Source: Neobacillus drentensis
GTDB taxonomy: Bacteria > Bacillota > Bacilli > Bacillales > Cytobacillaceae
Direction: 5' to 3'
Assembly (NCBI RefSeq): GCF_021560175.1
Contig: NZ_CP091110.1
Span: forward strand, 5,935,001 to 5,999,000
Length of the DNA: 64,000 nucleotides
The position numbers were made by a program, and so were the translations under genes. Within the stretch, counting starts at the first letter, position 1, and the number at the start of each line of letters is the position of its first letter. Under the pieces are notes generated by a model. That model saw nothing but the letters and a program-made list of their open reading frames with translations. It was not told the origin of the DNA and searched no databases. This document shows, one piece after another, positions 33,361 to 41,220 of this stretch.

Positions 33361-34545
33361 TTAATTTAAGATGACAAGTTTTACAGTTTTTCTTCCAAAA
33401 GCAAGGGCTGCTGCTTTATTTGGCATTAATACATCGATTCTGTGGCCCTTAATGGCGCCGCCTGTGTCACCAGCAATCGCTACACCATAGCCCTCAACCC
33501 AAACTCTGCTTCCAAGCGGAATAACCGATGGATCTACCGCAATGATTTTCATATTTGGATTTGCCCGAACATTTTGCCCCGTAGTTGTAATTCCGGAACA
33601 GCCAGCGCAATCGGCCGTATACGCTGTTGCCGTTACATACATTTCTTTACCTTCTGCAGCGACTTGTGAAGTTCCGTTACCTTGCGAAGCTGGCTTATTT
33701 GCTACTGGCACAGCGATCGGTCTAGCTGTAGCTGCACGCGCTCTTGCTGCAGCTGCTGCGGCGGCCGCACGTGCCTTCGCTTCTTCCTGCTCCCTTTGTA
33801 TCGCAGCTTGAAGGTTCTTCATTTGTGACTCGATCCCAGCTTTCTCTTGCTGAGCCATTGCCACTTGTTGAGAAACTTGTGCATATTTCTGTTGCATTAC
33901 GGTTAATGTTTGTTGTCTTTTTTGCATATTTTGGTCAAGCGCCGCTTGCTGATCTGCAAGCGCTTTCTGATCTTCTTCTAACACTTTCTCTTGCTGATCA
34001 ATTACTGCTTTATCTTTCTCAATCTGCTTCAGATCCTCTTGTTGCGCTATCAAAATATCCTTGTCTGCATCAATTAATTCAGAAGCAGCACTAGCACGCT
34101 GGATGAACTCTGTAATACTGTCAGATTCGAAGAATAGGTTAATAATTAAATTAACGTTGCTGTTTTGCTGCATCGCTACTGCCCGCTTTTTCATTACTTC
34201 TTGCCGGGCAAGCATTTTATCCTCAATCGCAACAATCTCTTCTTTTTTCTCTTCAATTAACTTATTCGTTGCGTCGATTTTTTCCTGTGTAGCTGCCATT
34301 TCATCTCTGTTGTTGGCAATTTCATCGGAAATGGATTTTAATTCATTTTGAATATCTTCTATATCTTTATTAACCGCTTGTTGTTCTTGTACTTTTTGTT
34401 CTACTACTTGTTGCTTCTGCTCGAGTTGAGCTTGTGCATTATGTAGTGCCTCAGTGTTTGTTTGTGCATATGTAACCATTGATCCCGATACACATAACAT
34501 AGTTGTAAGTAACACGAGAATTATACGCTTTCTTGTCGTTTGCAT
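33361..34545 (-). CDS. exported coiled-coil protein with C-terminal 3D domain (cell-wall enzyme)
   Basis: A 394-residue exported protein. Signal peptide (cleavage near VTYAQT). Residues about 30-265 form the long PcsB/CwlO-type coiled coil with the central NLIINLFFESDSITEFIQR break. An Ala-rich linker (about 265-300) follows, then a 3D domain (about 305-394: TATAYTADCAGCSG, VIPLGSRVWVEG, AGDTGGAIKGHRIDV) with the three conserved Asp residues. 3D domains are muralytic, as in YocH and MltA. In CwlO the coiled coil is controlled by FtsEX but carries an NlpC/P60 domain, so this is a swapped arrangement. A perfect WalR box lies 43 bp upstream. Confidence 0.88.
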   Translation of the reverse strand: MQTTRKRIILVLLTTMLCVSGSMVTYAQTNTEALHNAQAQLEQKQQVVEQKVQEQQAVNKDIEDIQNELKSISDEIANNRDEMAATQEKIDATNKLIEEKKEEIVAIEDKMLARQEVMKKRAVAMQQNSNVNLIINLFFESDSITEFIQRASAASELIDADKDILIAQQEDLKQIEKDKAVIDQQEKVLEEDQKALADQQAALDQNMQKRQQTLTVMQQKYAQVSQQVAMAQQEKAGIESQMKNLQAAIQREQEEAKARAAAAAAAARARAATARPIAVPVANKPASQGNGTSQVAAEGKEMYVTATAYTADCAGCSGITTTGQNVRANPNMKIIAVDPSVIPLGSRVWVEGYGVAIAGDTGGAIKGHRIDVLMPNKAAALAFGRKTVKLVILN

Positions 34546-34587
34546 ACTTTTCTCCCTCCTTATTAACTATATTTATACCAGACTAAT

Positions 34588-34604
34588 GTAACAGTTTTGT
34601 TACA
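34588..34604 (-). promoter_or_regulatory. WalR (YycF) box
   Basis: Minus-strand TGTAAC-AAAAC-TGTTAC, matching the WalR consensus TGTWAH-N5-TGTWAH at every position. A TATAAA lies 10 bp downstream. Confidence 0.75.
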
Positions 34605-34740
34605 AACACAATAAAAGTGTATCACAATTTGTCTTATTTAATGAGAAAGTGTCTTTTCTGTGGCATAACAGTGTCAGTTCTTGGACAGCCTGGCTAATTA
34701 TTCTACTATTATAGATTAATATAGTGTTAATACCATTTAT

Positions 34741-34753
34741 GGTGACAGGCACC
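34741..34753 (+). repeat. REP-like 13-mer
   Basis: GGTGACAGGCACC, ending 2 bp before the stop of the following minus-strand gene. Confidence 0.75.
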
Positions 34754-34754
34754 A

Positions 34755-35177
34755 CTAACTGCGGCTTACTTCTAGCTTCTTTTCTACGGCGAGGATTCGT
34801 TGTTTTTTCTTTCTTTGTGACCGCTTTTTGCGGTAGGGAGAGGTGCCTAAAAAGGTAACTTTGTCTGCTACCCTTACAATAAAGTTGGTAAACACCTCTA
34901 AAACTTCTTCTTCTGAAAGAATTTCACCGGTTTTGGTTATTTGCAAGGAACTTTGTTGATAGGAGAGTGCGATTTGGTAATTTTGAATATGGATTAAAAG
35001 GTTTGCCTGTTCCACTAGGGGGATGGACTGATAGGATTCGCTCAATGATGGTGGGAAAGCTGGGAATGACTTGTCTGATAATAAGAAAGCATCGTAAAGG
35101 CTTGGTTTTCTCGTAATTCGTATTTCCTGACTGCTGATCATTTCTCCAATAAACATCAATATCGTAATGTTATCCAA
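34755..35177 (-). CDS. hypothetical protein
   Basis: A 140-residue protein, not recognised. The start is a TTG at 35177 because GGAGG lies 8 nt upstream, giving MDNITILMFIGEM. Soluble, with a basic C-terminus (YRKKRSQRKKKQR) that could bind nucleic acid or membrane. No membrane segment. It ends next to a dispersed-repeat copy and is divergent from an XRE regulator. Confidence 0.6.
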   Translation of the reverse strand: MDNITILMFIGEMISSQEIRITRKPSLYDAFLLSDKSFPAFPPSLSESYQSIPLVEQANLLIHIQNYQIALSYQQSSLQITKTGEILSEEEVLEVFTNFIVRVADKVTFLGTSPYRKKRSQRKKKQRILAVEKKLEVSRS

Positions 35178-35394
35178 ACACAAAACCTCCAGTAATGACA
35201 ATAATTTACATCAAAGTTTATTATTCGACAATAATAACAGCAACTCCTGTTTAGTAACCTCCAAAAAGCACAAAATTTCCCCATTTGTGCATGATTTTCA
35301 CAGCAACAAATGTGCACAACCTTCACATTCCGGCTTTTCCATCTTTTAAACCGTTAAGTTAAAAACATGAATTGTTCTTACGGCGGTGAAAGAG

Positions 35395-35808
35395 ATGGCT
35401 TTATCAGAAAAATTAAGAGAACTGCGTGATAAGCAAAACTGGTCGCAAGAAACACTTGCGGATATGATGAAGATGCACCGGTCCACGATTAGTCGTTACG
35501 AAACTGGAAAAGCGATTCCCAACTACCAGACAGTCATACGGTTTGCGGAGATTTATAAGGTGGACAAGGAGTATCTTGTGGATGAGCTCAACCAGCTGCT
35601 TCCAAATGTGGAGGCACCAGGCTTTGTATTAAAGGAAAAACTCGAAGATCCGGATGTGGGTCTGATTTTTCAGCTGATGCAGGATGAGCCTGAATTAAAA
35701 AAGGCACTGATTGAGCTGCACCTAATGCCCCCTAAACGCAGAAGTTTCTATTCCGACACGATTACAACGTTCATAAAGGTAAATAAAAGGCATAAAGACA
35801 AAATGTAA
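35395..35808 (+). CDS. XRE-family HTH regulator
   Basis: A 137-residue protein with an N-terminal Cro/C1 HTH (3-58: LSEKLRELRDKQNWSQETLADMM, STISRYETGKAIPN) and a C-terminal part of unknown fold (DPDVGLIFQLMQDEPELKKALIEL). The ATG at 35395 follows GGCGGTGA. An upstream in-frame GTG is possible. Resembles small Bacillus regulators of the SinR/Xre type, but the target is unknown. Monocistronic, ending in a strong terminator. Confidence 0.85.
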   Translation: MALSEKLRELRDKQNWSQETLADMMKMHRSTISRYETGKAIPNYQTVIRFAEIYKVDKEYLVDELNQLLPNVEAPGFVLKEKLEDPDVGLIFQLMQDEPELKKALIELHLMPPKRRSFYSDTITTFIKVNKRHKDKM

Positions 35809-35812
35809 CACC

Positions 35813-35850
35813 AAGAAGCCGCTGACATTAGATCAGCGGCTTCTTTTTAA
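35813..35850 (+). terminator. terminator after XRE gene
   Basis: 13-bp stem AAGAAGCCGCTGA/TCAGCGGCTTCTT, followed by a T-run. Confidence 0.92.
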
Positions 35851-35931
35851 AAAAACAGGGGGGTTTTTCTACTAGTTTACCCTCCGCGCTGATATCTATA
35901 CATTTATTATTCTGAAAAGTCGCTTTTCCAT

Positions 35932-35958
35932 AAAAAAAACAGCATCTGTCATGATGCC
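35932..35958 (-). terminator. terminator of ssbB operon
   Basis: Minus-strand GCATC-ATGACA-GATGC followed by a run of eight T, 170 bp past the last gene. The stretch 35959-36125 has no convincing gene. Confidence 0.6.
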
Positions 35959-36125
35959 GTAAAATGAGGAAACGATCGGGGAAATGATTGATTTTTTATA
36001 TGAATGGAAATAACAATAGCGGAAATCACCTGTCTAGCCATGGATAACAGTCATGTCGTGCACAAGCTGGTCAGTTTATCTAATAATTCTCGCTCTGGCC
36101 TGAGCCGCGAAGGGATAAACCTATT

Positions 36126-36350
36126 TCAAAGATGTAAAGGGAATTTGTCAGTAGAATGATGGTGATGATGTGGGTAGATTTCTAAGGGGTCGCTTTCCTT
36201 TACGACAATCTGCTGCTCCCGAATCAGCGATTCCAGCTGACGTACCCGGACCTGCAGGCTGTCGACATTTTTATTGGCTTTTCCAACCATTTTAATTAAA
36301 CTTTCAAGCAGCTGCTCCAAACTGCCCTGGTCATCCTCATGATATCCCAA
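36126..36350 (-). CDS. small hypothetical protein downstream of ssbB
   Basis: A 74-residue protein, not recognised. It overlaps the ssbB 3' end by 14 bp. TTG at 36350 is preferred because AAAGGAGG stands 9 nt upstream. An ATG at 36386 would overlap further. The middle (about 15-55) is a helical, coiled-coil-like segment (LESLIKMVGKANKNVDSLQVRVRQ). A run of five His lies near the C-terminus. It may be the local equivalent of B. subtilis ywpG by position only. Confidence 0.65.
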   Translation of the reverse strand: MGYHEDDQGSLEQLLESLIKMVGKANKNVDSLQVRVRQLESLIREQQIVVKESDPLEIYPHHHHHSTDKFPLHL

Positions 36351-36711
36351 CGGCGGTTTCCTCCTTTCTTTGCTCTGGTACAACATCGTGCGGCTTGGGA
36401 CTTAGAAAACGAATCGTTTCTGCCACTACCTCGGTGACATACACCTTTTTCCCCTCCTTATTGTCGTAATTGCGCGATTGAAGTCTGCCGGTAATGCCCA
36501 CCACCGTTCCTTTTCGACAATATTGGCAAGTGTTTTCGGCTGCCTTCCGCCAAAGCGTACACGGCACAAAATCTGTCTCAATCTCGCCATTATGATTACG
36601 AAACGGTCGATTTACCGCCAGGGAAATATGCGTCACAGCCGTTCCTTCCGTTGTCTTTTTCAACTCTGGATCCCGGGTCAACCGGCCAACTAGTGTGACT
36701 TGATTAATCAT
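36337..36711 (-). CDS. ssbB: single-stranded DNA-binding protein (SsbB/YwpH type)
   Basis: A 124-residue single OB-fold protein beginning MINQVTLVGRLTRDPELKK, with LAVNRPFRN and GRLQSRNY. It lacks the long acidic-tipped C-tail of the essential SsbA, as for the competence-linked SsbB/YwpH. AAGGAGATGAAAGT precedes the ATG at 36711; an upstream in-frame start is rejected. Its position next to ywpF agrees with the B. subtilis ywp region. A promoter TTTACA-N18-TATGAT is visible upstream on the minus strand. Confidence 0.93.
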   Translation of the reverse strand: MINQVTLVGRLTRDPELKKTTEGTAVTHISLAVNRPFRNHNGEIETDFVPCTLWRKAAENTCQYCRKGTVVGITGRLQSRNYDNKEGKKVYVTEVVAETIRFLSPKPHDVVPEQRKEETAVGIS

Positions 36712-36921
36712 ACTTTCATCTCCTTCACCATTTGATGGTTTTATCATAGCGTTAGTGTTACACTGTTGTAAAATGGCGATAAAATGATTATTATGGTTGT
36801 TTTTGTTTCTATTTTCATTTATCTCCCCTGTTTATGTCATTGACCCTCCCCTTTTTCCCCGATAAACCAGATTAACCAAGTTTCGACAAAAAGTTTTCGA
36901 CATTCGCTTTTGCCCGACATA

Positions 36922-36930
36922 TGCTATAAT
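36922..36930 (+). promoter_or_regulatory. extended -10 promoter of ywpF
   Basis: TGCTATAAT, 28 bp before the ywpF start codon. The -35 is weak. Confidence 0.6.
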
Positions 36931-36957
36931 TAGGAAAAAAATAAATAGGAGGTAGCG

Positions 36958-37389
36958 ATGAAATCTTTTAAGTTATACTCATTGGATGTAGTTGGTGATG
37001 GAAACTCAATGGAAATCCCATTAGTGGATGGCTTGATTCTGAACAAAGAAGATGAACACTCCACGTGGCTGCTTGAGGCTTATACGAACCTGTCCCTCTA
37101 TGATTATTTTAAAAAAATCTCTGAAGAGGACCGTGACATTATTTTGGAAGCGGTTATCACCAAGAAGGAGAACGCCCCTGCCTATTTTCAAACTAAGATC
37201 TGCTCGCTCATTCGATTCGAAGAACATATAAGTGTCCTATTCCAAGGCCAAATGCGCCGCAATAAGAGTGATTATTCTGAGTTATTGCTCGACAGCCTCA
37301 TTGAAAAGGGGTTCAAAGGACCTGATCTATTAAAAGAATTTAAAGAAAAAATGCAAAGTAAACCTAAAATTAAAGTGAAGCATACTTAA
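36958..37389 (+). CDS. ywpF: YwpF-like protein
   Basis: A 143-residue soluble protein of the YwpF family, function unknown. It begins MKSFKLYSLDVV and ends with a Lys-rich tail (KEKMQSKPKIKVKHT). AGGAGGTAG precedes the ATG. It is divergent from ssbB, as in the B. subtilis ywpF-ywpH neighbourhood. Cytoplasmic by composition. Confidence 0.85.
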   Translation: MKSFKLYSLDVVGDGNSMEIPLVDGLILNKEDEHSTWLLEAYTNLSLYDYFKKISEEDRDIILEAVITKKENAPAYFQTKICSLIRFEEHISVLFQGQMRRNKSDYSELLLDSLIEKGFKGPDLLKEFKEKMQSKPKIKVKHT

Positions 37390-37418
37390 AACCAGCTACT
37401 GGCTGGTTTTTTATTTTT
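37389..37418 (+). terminator. ywpF terminator
   Basis: AAACCAGC-TACT-GGCTGGTT followed by TTTTATTTTT. Confidence 0.85.
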
Positions 37419-37459
37419 ATGTAAGTTTGTGTTAAAGATTATAGTTGAATTTTTAGCAC

Positions 37460-37651
37460 GTTGATTGGAGCGGAAGGCGGCGAAGACTCCTCGAAAATGC
37501 TATCGCATTTCCTTCGTGCGTGGGCGGATTCGAGGATGCAAATTCAAAGTCCTGCGGGAGTACGGGCAATGGGAGACCCTACAGGCGCAAGTGCGCCGAG
37601 GAGGCTCCAGCACGCCCGCGGAAAGCGAAGCCGCCTGGAGCGGAAATCAAC
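37460..37651. repeat. structured Bacillaceae intergenic repeat element
   Basis: About 190 bp, GC-rich against an AT-rich background. Terminal inverted GTTGATT/AATCAAC, subterminal GGCGGC/GCCGCC, and GGAGCGG at both ends. The interior reads GACTCCT...GCGGGAG...GAGACCC...GCGCAAGTGCGCC...GAGGAGGCTC...CGCGGAAAGCG. I recognise this as a multi-copy non-coding element found in many Bacillus genomes. The open frames across it are spurious. Confidence 0.75.
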
Positions 37652-37784
37652 ATTCAAGATTAACATAGCCTTATGTAAAAGAAATCCACACTTTCATAAA
37701 GCAACCTATATTTGTAAATTTTTGTTGCCTTTTGGGCTATTTCTAAGTGATACTAAAATTAGGAGGCGAAAGGGGGAAATTTTT

Positions 37785-38045
37785 TTGGAAAGTCTTATTG
37801 GGTTTATTATTAGTTTAGCATTTGCCATTTTTTTATTTATTGATGCACCAAAGCACAATAAAAGCCGCTGGTTGTGGGCCATATTAGGATTTATCTTCGG
37901 ACCGATAGCGTTGGGGATTTATTTTATTAAAACCGGCCGTAAGGTGGCAGGCTGGATCATTACGATATTAGCCATTCTTGTCTATGTTGTGATTATTGTC
38001 CTGATTACTTTAGCTGCGGCACTAATGGTCAACGGATTTTCTTGA
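37785..38045 (+). CDS. small membrane protein
   Basis: An 86-residue protein with two or three hydrophobic helices (ESLIGFIISLAFAIFLFID; WLWAILGFIFGPIALGIYFI; GWIITILAILVYVVIIVLI). The first two resemble the PLDc_N-type two-helix module (KSRWLWAILGFIFGPIALGIY). The start is a TTG at 37785 with AAAGGGGG 9 nt upstream. A longer frame runs back through the intergenic repeat and is rejected. Function unknown. Confidence 0.75.
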   Translation: MESLIGFIISLAFAIFLFIDAPKHNKSRWLWAILGFIFGPIALGIYFIKTGRKVAGWIITILAILVYVVIIVLITLAAALMVNGFS

Positions 38046-38048
38046 GGA

Positions 38049-38081
38049 AAAGGACAGGCAGCACGCCTGTCCCTTTTTTTA
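38049..38081. terminator. terminator
   Basis: AAAGGACAGGC-AGCAC-GCCTGTCCCTTTTTTT between convergent genes. The T-run favours the plus strand. Confidence 0.9.
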
Positions 38082-38408
38082 TCGATCTCTGTTGTCTCTG
38101 TCATTTCGATCAATGTCATCCTCAATGATTTCTTCTGGCTTCGTGTTCATATCTTTTGCAGGGTCTTTATCAGTGTCAGTGTTTGTATCATTTTTATAGT
38201 CGTTTACGTCATCGTCGTCGATATTATTGTTGTCGATCAGATTATCGTTGTTGTCATCCCTTAGATTGTTATCGGCAGGATTTTGGATATCGTTCCGAAT
38301 GTTGTTATCGGAGATTGGCGCATTTTTATCATCATTGTTGTTACAGCCGACTAAAACTACCCCAGACAAGATAGAACCAATGAGTAATTGAAAAAGCTTT
38401 TTCGTCAA
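38079..38408 (-). CDS. Asp/Asn-rich lipoprotein
   Basis: A 109-residue lipoprotein. Signal peptide with lipobox VLVGC (Cys22), then an almost wholly disordered, acidic tail of Asp, Asn, Lys and Arg (DDNNDNLIDNNNIDDDDVND). The start is a TTG with AAAGGGGA 7 nt upstream. Such tails could bind metal ions or coat the surface. No family recognised. Single gene, upstream of a small membrane protein on the other strand. Confidence 0.75.
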   Translation of the reverse strand: MTKKLFQLLIGSILSGVVLVGCNNNDDKNAPISDNNIRNDIQNPADNNLRDDNNDNLIDNNNIDDDDVNDYKNDTNTDTDKDPAKDMNTKPEEIIEDDIDRNDRDNRDR

Positions 38409-38473
38409 AGTAAGGTCCCCTTTCGCAATTGTTTTGCCTTCTTAGGGTACCCTCAAGCCGATTACTTTTATCC

Positions 38474-38504
38474 CAAAAAAACGACTGAGTTTATCTCAGC
38501 CGTT
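38474..38504 (-). terminator. fabZ terminator
   Basis: Minus-strand AACGGCTGAG-ATAAA-CTCAGTCGTT followed by a run of T. Confidence 0.9.
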
Positions 38505-38513
38505 CTTACAAAC

Positions 38514-38948
38514 CTATTCTTTTTTCTCTCCAAGCGCAAACGTGATTTCTGCTTCGCAGGCAATTTCGCCGTCAACAGTCGCAACCGCTTTTCCCCTGCC
38601 AATCGGTCCACGCAGACGCGTCATTTCCACTTCAAGGCGAAGCTGGTCGCCAGGCTTAACTTGCTTTTTAAAACGGCAATTGTCTATGCCTGCAAAAAAG
38701 GCTAAGCGCCCGCGGTTTTCCTCTTTTTTCAACATGGCAACAGCCCCGACCTGTGCGAGTGCTTCGACAATGAGGACGCCAGGCATAACAGGGTAATCAG
38801 GAAAGTGGCCGTTGAAGAACTCTTCATTGGCTGAAACATTTTTTATGCCAACCGCTCTTTTTCCCTCTTCCACTTCTAAAATACGGTCAACGAGTAAGAA
38901 TGGATAGCGGTGCGGTATAATCTCTTTAATTTGTTCAATATCCAACAT
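38514..38948 (-). CDS. fabZ: 3-hydroxyacyl-ACP dehydratase FabZ
   Basis: A 144-residue hot-dog fold enzyme that dehydrates beta-hydroxyacyl-ACP in fatty acid elongation. Catalytic His48 lies in NGHFPDYPVMPG and Glu62 in VEALAQ. IPHRYPFLLVDRI is the family N-terminus. It lies in the conserved spoIIID-mbl-(epuA)-fabZ order. Preceded by AGGAGGAGG. Cytoplasmic. Confidence 0.97.
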   Translation of the reverse strand: MLDIEQIKEIIPHRYPFLLVDRILEVEEGKRAVGIKNVSANEEFFNGHFPDYPVMPGVLIVEALAQVGAVAMLKKEENRGRLAFFAGIDNCRFKKQVKPGDQLRLEVEMTRLRGPIGRGKAVATVDGEIACEAEITFALGEKKE

Positions 38949-38996
38949 ACTTAGTACCTCCTCCTAGTAACTGATTCCATTCTACTATATAGAAAT

Positions 38997-39020
38997 AGGA
39001 AGGGCAATTACTCCCTTCCT
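38997..39020 (-). terminator. terminator between EpuA-like gene and fabZ
   Basis: AGGAAGGG-N8-CCCTTCCT directly after the stop at 39022. The T-run on the minus strand is short. Confidence 0.65.
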
Positions 39021-39021
39021 G

Positions 39022-39330
39022 TTATTCCTTATCGACTAGATCTATAATATGCGTCCAGGTTGATTCTTTAAATACATCTCCCACATTTCCGCCGCCGAGC
39101 ACCCCGTATCCAACCGTTGCTCCCGCCATCACGCAGATGAGGATACTGGCCAATAAAAGAACGAGACGAAGCCAGATCGGAATCAAACGGGTCCGGACTC
39201 GTTTATCGTTCTTAGGCGCTGGTGCAGCTTCTGTCTTTTTGGGTTTTTCCGCTTTCGTTTGTTCCACTGCCTCTTGTTTCGCCTTTTTATATTCTTCTCT
39301 CGTACTGGCTTGTCCATTATTTCCTGTCAT
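39022..39330 (-). CDS. EpuA/DUF membrane protein (annotated as RNA polymerase subunit beta-like)
   Basis: A 102-residue protein. A charged Lys/Glu/Ala-rich cytoplasmic region (1-45), a basic RVRTRLIPIWLR, one membrane helix (LVLLLASILICVMAGATVGYGVL) and a short extracellular tail ending HIIDLVDKE. This is the EpuA family, widely but misleadingly labelled DNA-directed RNA polymerase subunit beta. It sits between mbl and fabZ, as in many Bacillus. Possibly envelope-related, by neighbourhood. Confidence 0.8.
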   Translation of the reverse strand: MTGNNGQASTREEYKKAKQEAVEQTKAEKPKKTEAAPAPKNDKRVRTRLIPIWLRLVLLLASILICVMAGATVGYGVLGGGNVGDVFKESTWTHIIDLVDKE

Positions 39331-39462
39331 TCGTTAATTCCCCTTTAACCAAATTCGGCACCTTTCACGAATTCGACGAGTTAATACATATTATATCCGA
39401 TTCAATATCTCTATTATAAAAAATTATTCCTAAATACTCATTAATTTTTTTTTGGAAGCTTG

Positions 39463-39506
39463 GGGACGGTTCTTTTGCTTCCTTCGGGAAGCAAGAGAAC
39501 CGTCCC
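39463..39506. repeat. GGGACGGTTCTC palindrome, copy 1
   Basis: 20-bp stem GGGACGGTTCTTTTGCTTCC with one G-T pair and a TTCG tetraloop, between the mbl terminator and the EpuA-like gene. Confidence 0.85.
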
Positions 39507-39526
39507 TATGTTTTTTCCCAAAAATA

Positions 39527-39576
39527 AAAAAGCCTAATGATGGGGGGCTTGTCCGGCCTGCTTCATTAGACTTTTT
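39527..39576 (-). terminator. mbl terminator
   Basis: AAAAAGCCTAATGA/TCATTAGACTTTTT stem with a long loop, just past the mbl stop. Confidence 0.75.
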
Positions 39577-39588
39577 GTATCGTAATAT

Positions 39589-40590
39589 TTATCCTAATTT
39601 GCGGTGTGAAATGCGGTCGATGTTATCGAGCATGATGCCTGTGCCGATGGCTACGCAGTCCATTGGGTTTTCCGCAACCAATACCGGTACCTTTAGTTCT
39701 TCAGCAAGGAGCATGTCGATGCCGTGCAAGAGTGCGCCGCCGCCTGTTAAAATAACGCCGCGGTCGATGATATCAGCAGAAAGTTCTGGTGGTGTCCGCT
39801 CTAAGACACTTTTTGCTGCTTGAACGATAACCGCCACTGATTCACGTAATGCCCCTTCAATTTCCTCAGAACGAACGGTAATCGTACGCGGTAAGCCGCT
39901 GACCATGTCACGGCCGCGGATTTCCATCTCTTCTGATCGGGAACCTGGGAAGACCGTACCAATGTTAATTTTAATATTTTCAGCCGTGCGTTCCCCAATC
40001 AAGAGCTTATACTCGCGCTTAATGTGGTTGAGGATCTCCATGTCGAACTTGTCACCGGCCATTTTGATGGAGGAAGAAGTCACGATATCGCCCATTGACA
40101 GGACCGCTACATCGGTTGTTCCTCCCCCGATATCCACTACCATGTTACCGCTAGGCTGGAAGATGTCCATTCCGGCACCGATTGCCGCCACCTTTGGCTC
40201 TTCTTCCAAGTAAATCTTTTTGCCGCCGCTTTTTTCAGCTGCTTCCCTGATTGCCTTTTGCTCCACACTGGTAATGTTCGTTGGGCAGCAAATCAGGATG
40301 CGCGGCTTTGATAAAAAGCCTTTTACGTTTAATTTATTAATGAAATGCTTTAGCATCGCTTCGGTTACATCAAAGTCAGCAATTACGCCGTCTTTTAACG
40401 GACGAATGGCCACGATGTTTCCTGGTGTACGGCCGACCATGCGGCGCGCTTCTTCACCGACTGCTAAAACTCTATTTGTATTTTTATCAATCGCCACGAC
40501 GGAAGGTTCATTCAGTACAATACCACGGCCTTTAACGTGAATCAGCACGTTGGCCGTCCCTAAGTCAATCCCAATATCCCTTGCAAACAT
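39589..40590 (-). CDS. mbl: rod-shape determining actin homologue Mbl
   Basis: A 333-residue bacterial actin that guides lateral wall synthesis. Nucleotide-binding motifs: IGIDLGTANVLIHVKG (phosphate 1), VVDIGGGTTDVAVLS (phosphate 2), GVILTGGGALLHGID (adenosine). An N-terminal amphipathic start MFARDIGIDLG is typical. The ATG at 40590 follows AAGGAGGAAAG; an upstream in-frame start adds nine residues without a ribosome site. Position downstream of spoIIID identifies it as Mbl and not MreB/MreBH. Confidence 0.95.
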   Translation of the reverse strand: MFARDIGIDLGTANVLIHVKGRGIVLNEPSVVAIDKNTNRVLAVGEEARRMVGRTPGNIVAIRPLKDGVIADFDVTEAMLKHFINKLNVKGFLSKPRILICCPTNITSVEQKAIREAAEKSGGKKIYLEEEPKVAAIGAGMDIFQPSGNMVVDIGGGTTDVAVLSMGDIVTSSSIKMAGDKFDMEILNHIKREYKLLIGERTAENIKINIGTVFPGSRSEEMEIRGRDMVSGLPRTITVRSEEIEGALRESVAVIVQAAKSVLERTPPELSADIIDRGVILTGGGALLHGIDMLLAEELKVPVLVAENPMDCVAIGTGIMLDNIDRISHRKLG

Positions 40591-40762
40591 TCTCTTTTCT
40601 TTCCTCCTTGGAAACAAAAATCCACATTCTATTCCTAATTGACTATTTTATCATATTCGTTAACTTTTCCATAACAATTTAATGCAATATTAATGACTTT
40701 TGTTGGATTTTGTTAAAGTTAGGAGATTTCAGTTGAAAAGCGGAATGGTTTGCATGAAAAGA

Positions 40763-40784
40763 GCAATCTGGGATCAGATTGCTT
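40763..40784 (-). terminator. spoIIID terminator
   Basis: GCAATCTG-N4-CAGATTGC followed on minus by CTTTTC, 60 bp past the spoIIID stop. Confidence 0.65.
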
Positions 40785-40844
40785 GTTTCCTCTTTTTTTG
40801 GATTTCATAGTAGGTTCCGGCTCTATCAGGTTCTAGCAAGTCGT

Positions 40845-41117
40845 TTACTTGACGGCCTCGCCTTCCTTTTCTTCTTTTTGATATTTCATTTTGGTCGCCT
40901 CTCCACCCCTGAGGTGACGGATCGATTTATGGTAATCTAGAATTTCCTTAACCTCATTTGCCAGCTCTGGATTAATCTCAGGAAGTCTCTCTGTCAAATC
41001 CTTATGGACTGTACTTTTGGATACGCCAAACTCCTTCGCAATAACGCGAACCGTTTTCCTCGTCTCCACGATATACTTTCCAATCTTGATAGTTCTCTCT
41101 TTGATGTAATCGTGCAC
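40845..41117 (-). CDS. spoIIID: sporulation regulator SpoIIID
   Basis: A 90-residue mother-cell transcription factor with one HTH (about 22-45, VRVIAKEFGVSKSTVHKDLTERL) and a basic C-terminal tail that contacts the minor groove. The sequence is close to B. subtilis SpoIIID along its length. The start is a GTG at 41117 (VHDYIKERTIKIG) with GGGAGGGCGAGA upstream. The longer frame runs into a dispersed repeat and is rejected. Upstream of mbl, as in B. subtilis. Confidence 0.95.
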   Translation of the reverse strand: MHDYIKERTIKIGKYIVETRKTVRVIAKEFGVSKSTVHKDLTERLPEINPELANEVKEILDYHKSIRHLRGGEATKMKYQKEEKEGEAVK

Positions 41118-41207
41118 ACTCTCGCCCTCCCTAAATTGGATGTGAGAAGTGTGAAATGAGACCCGCTTATCACTTCGACGAATTCTACTTCCGTGTGTAG
41201 TAGTAAT

Positions 41208-41220
41208 GGTGACAGGCACC
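41208..41220 (+). repeat. REP-like 13-mer upstream of spoIIID
   Basis: GGTGACAGGCACC followed by ACAAAA, about 90 bp before the spoIIID start, that is, in its promoter region. Confidence 0.75.

Noticed and set aside
37461..37784. N-terminal extension of the small membrane protein
   Set aside because: It would translate the intergenic repeat. The TTG at 37785 has a good ribosome site.
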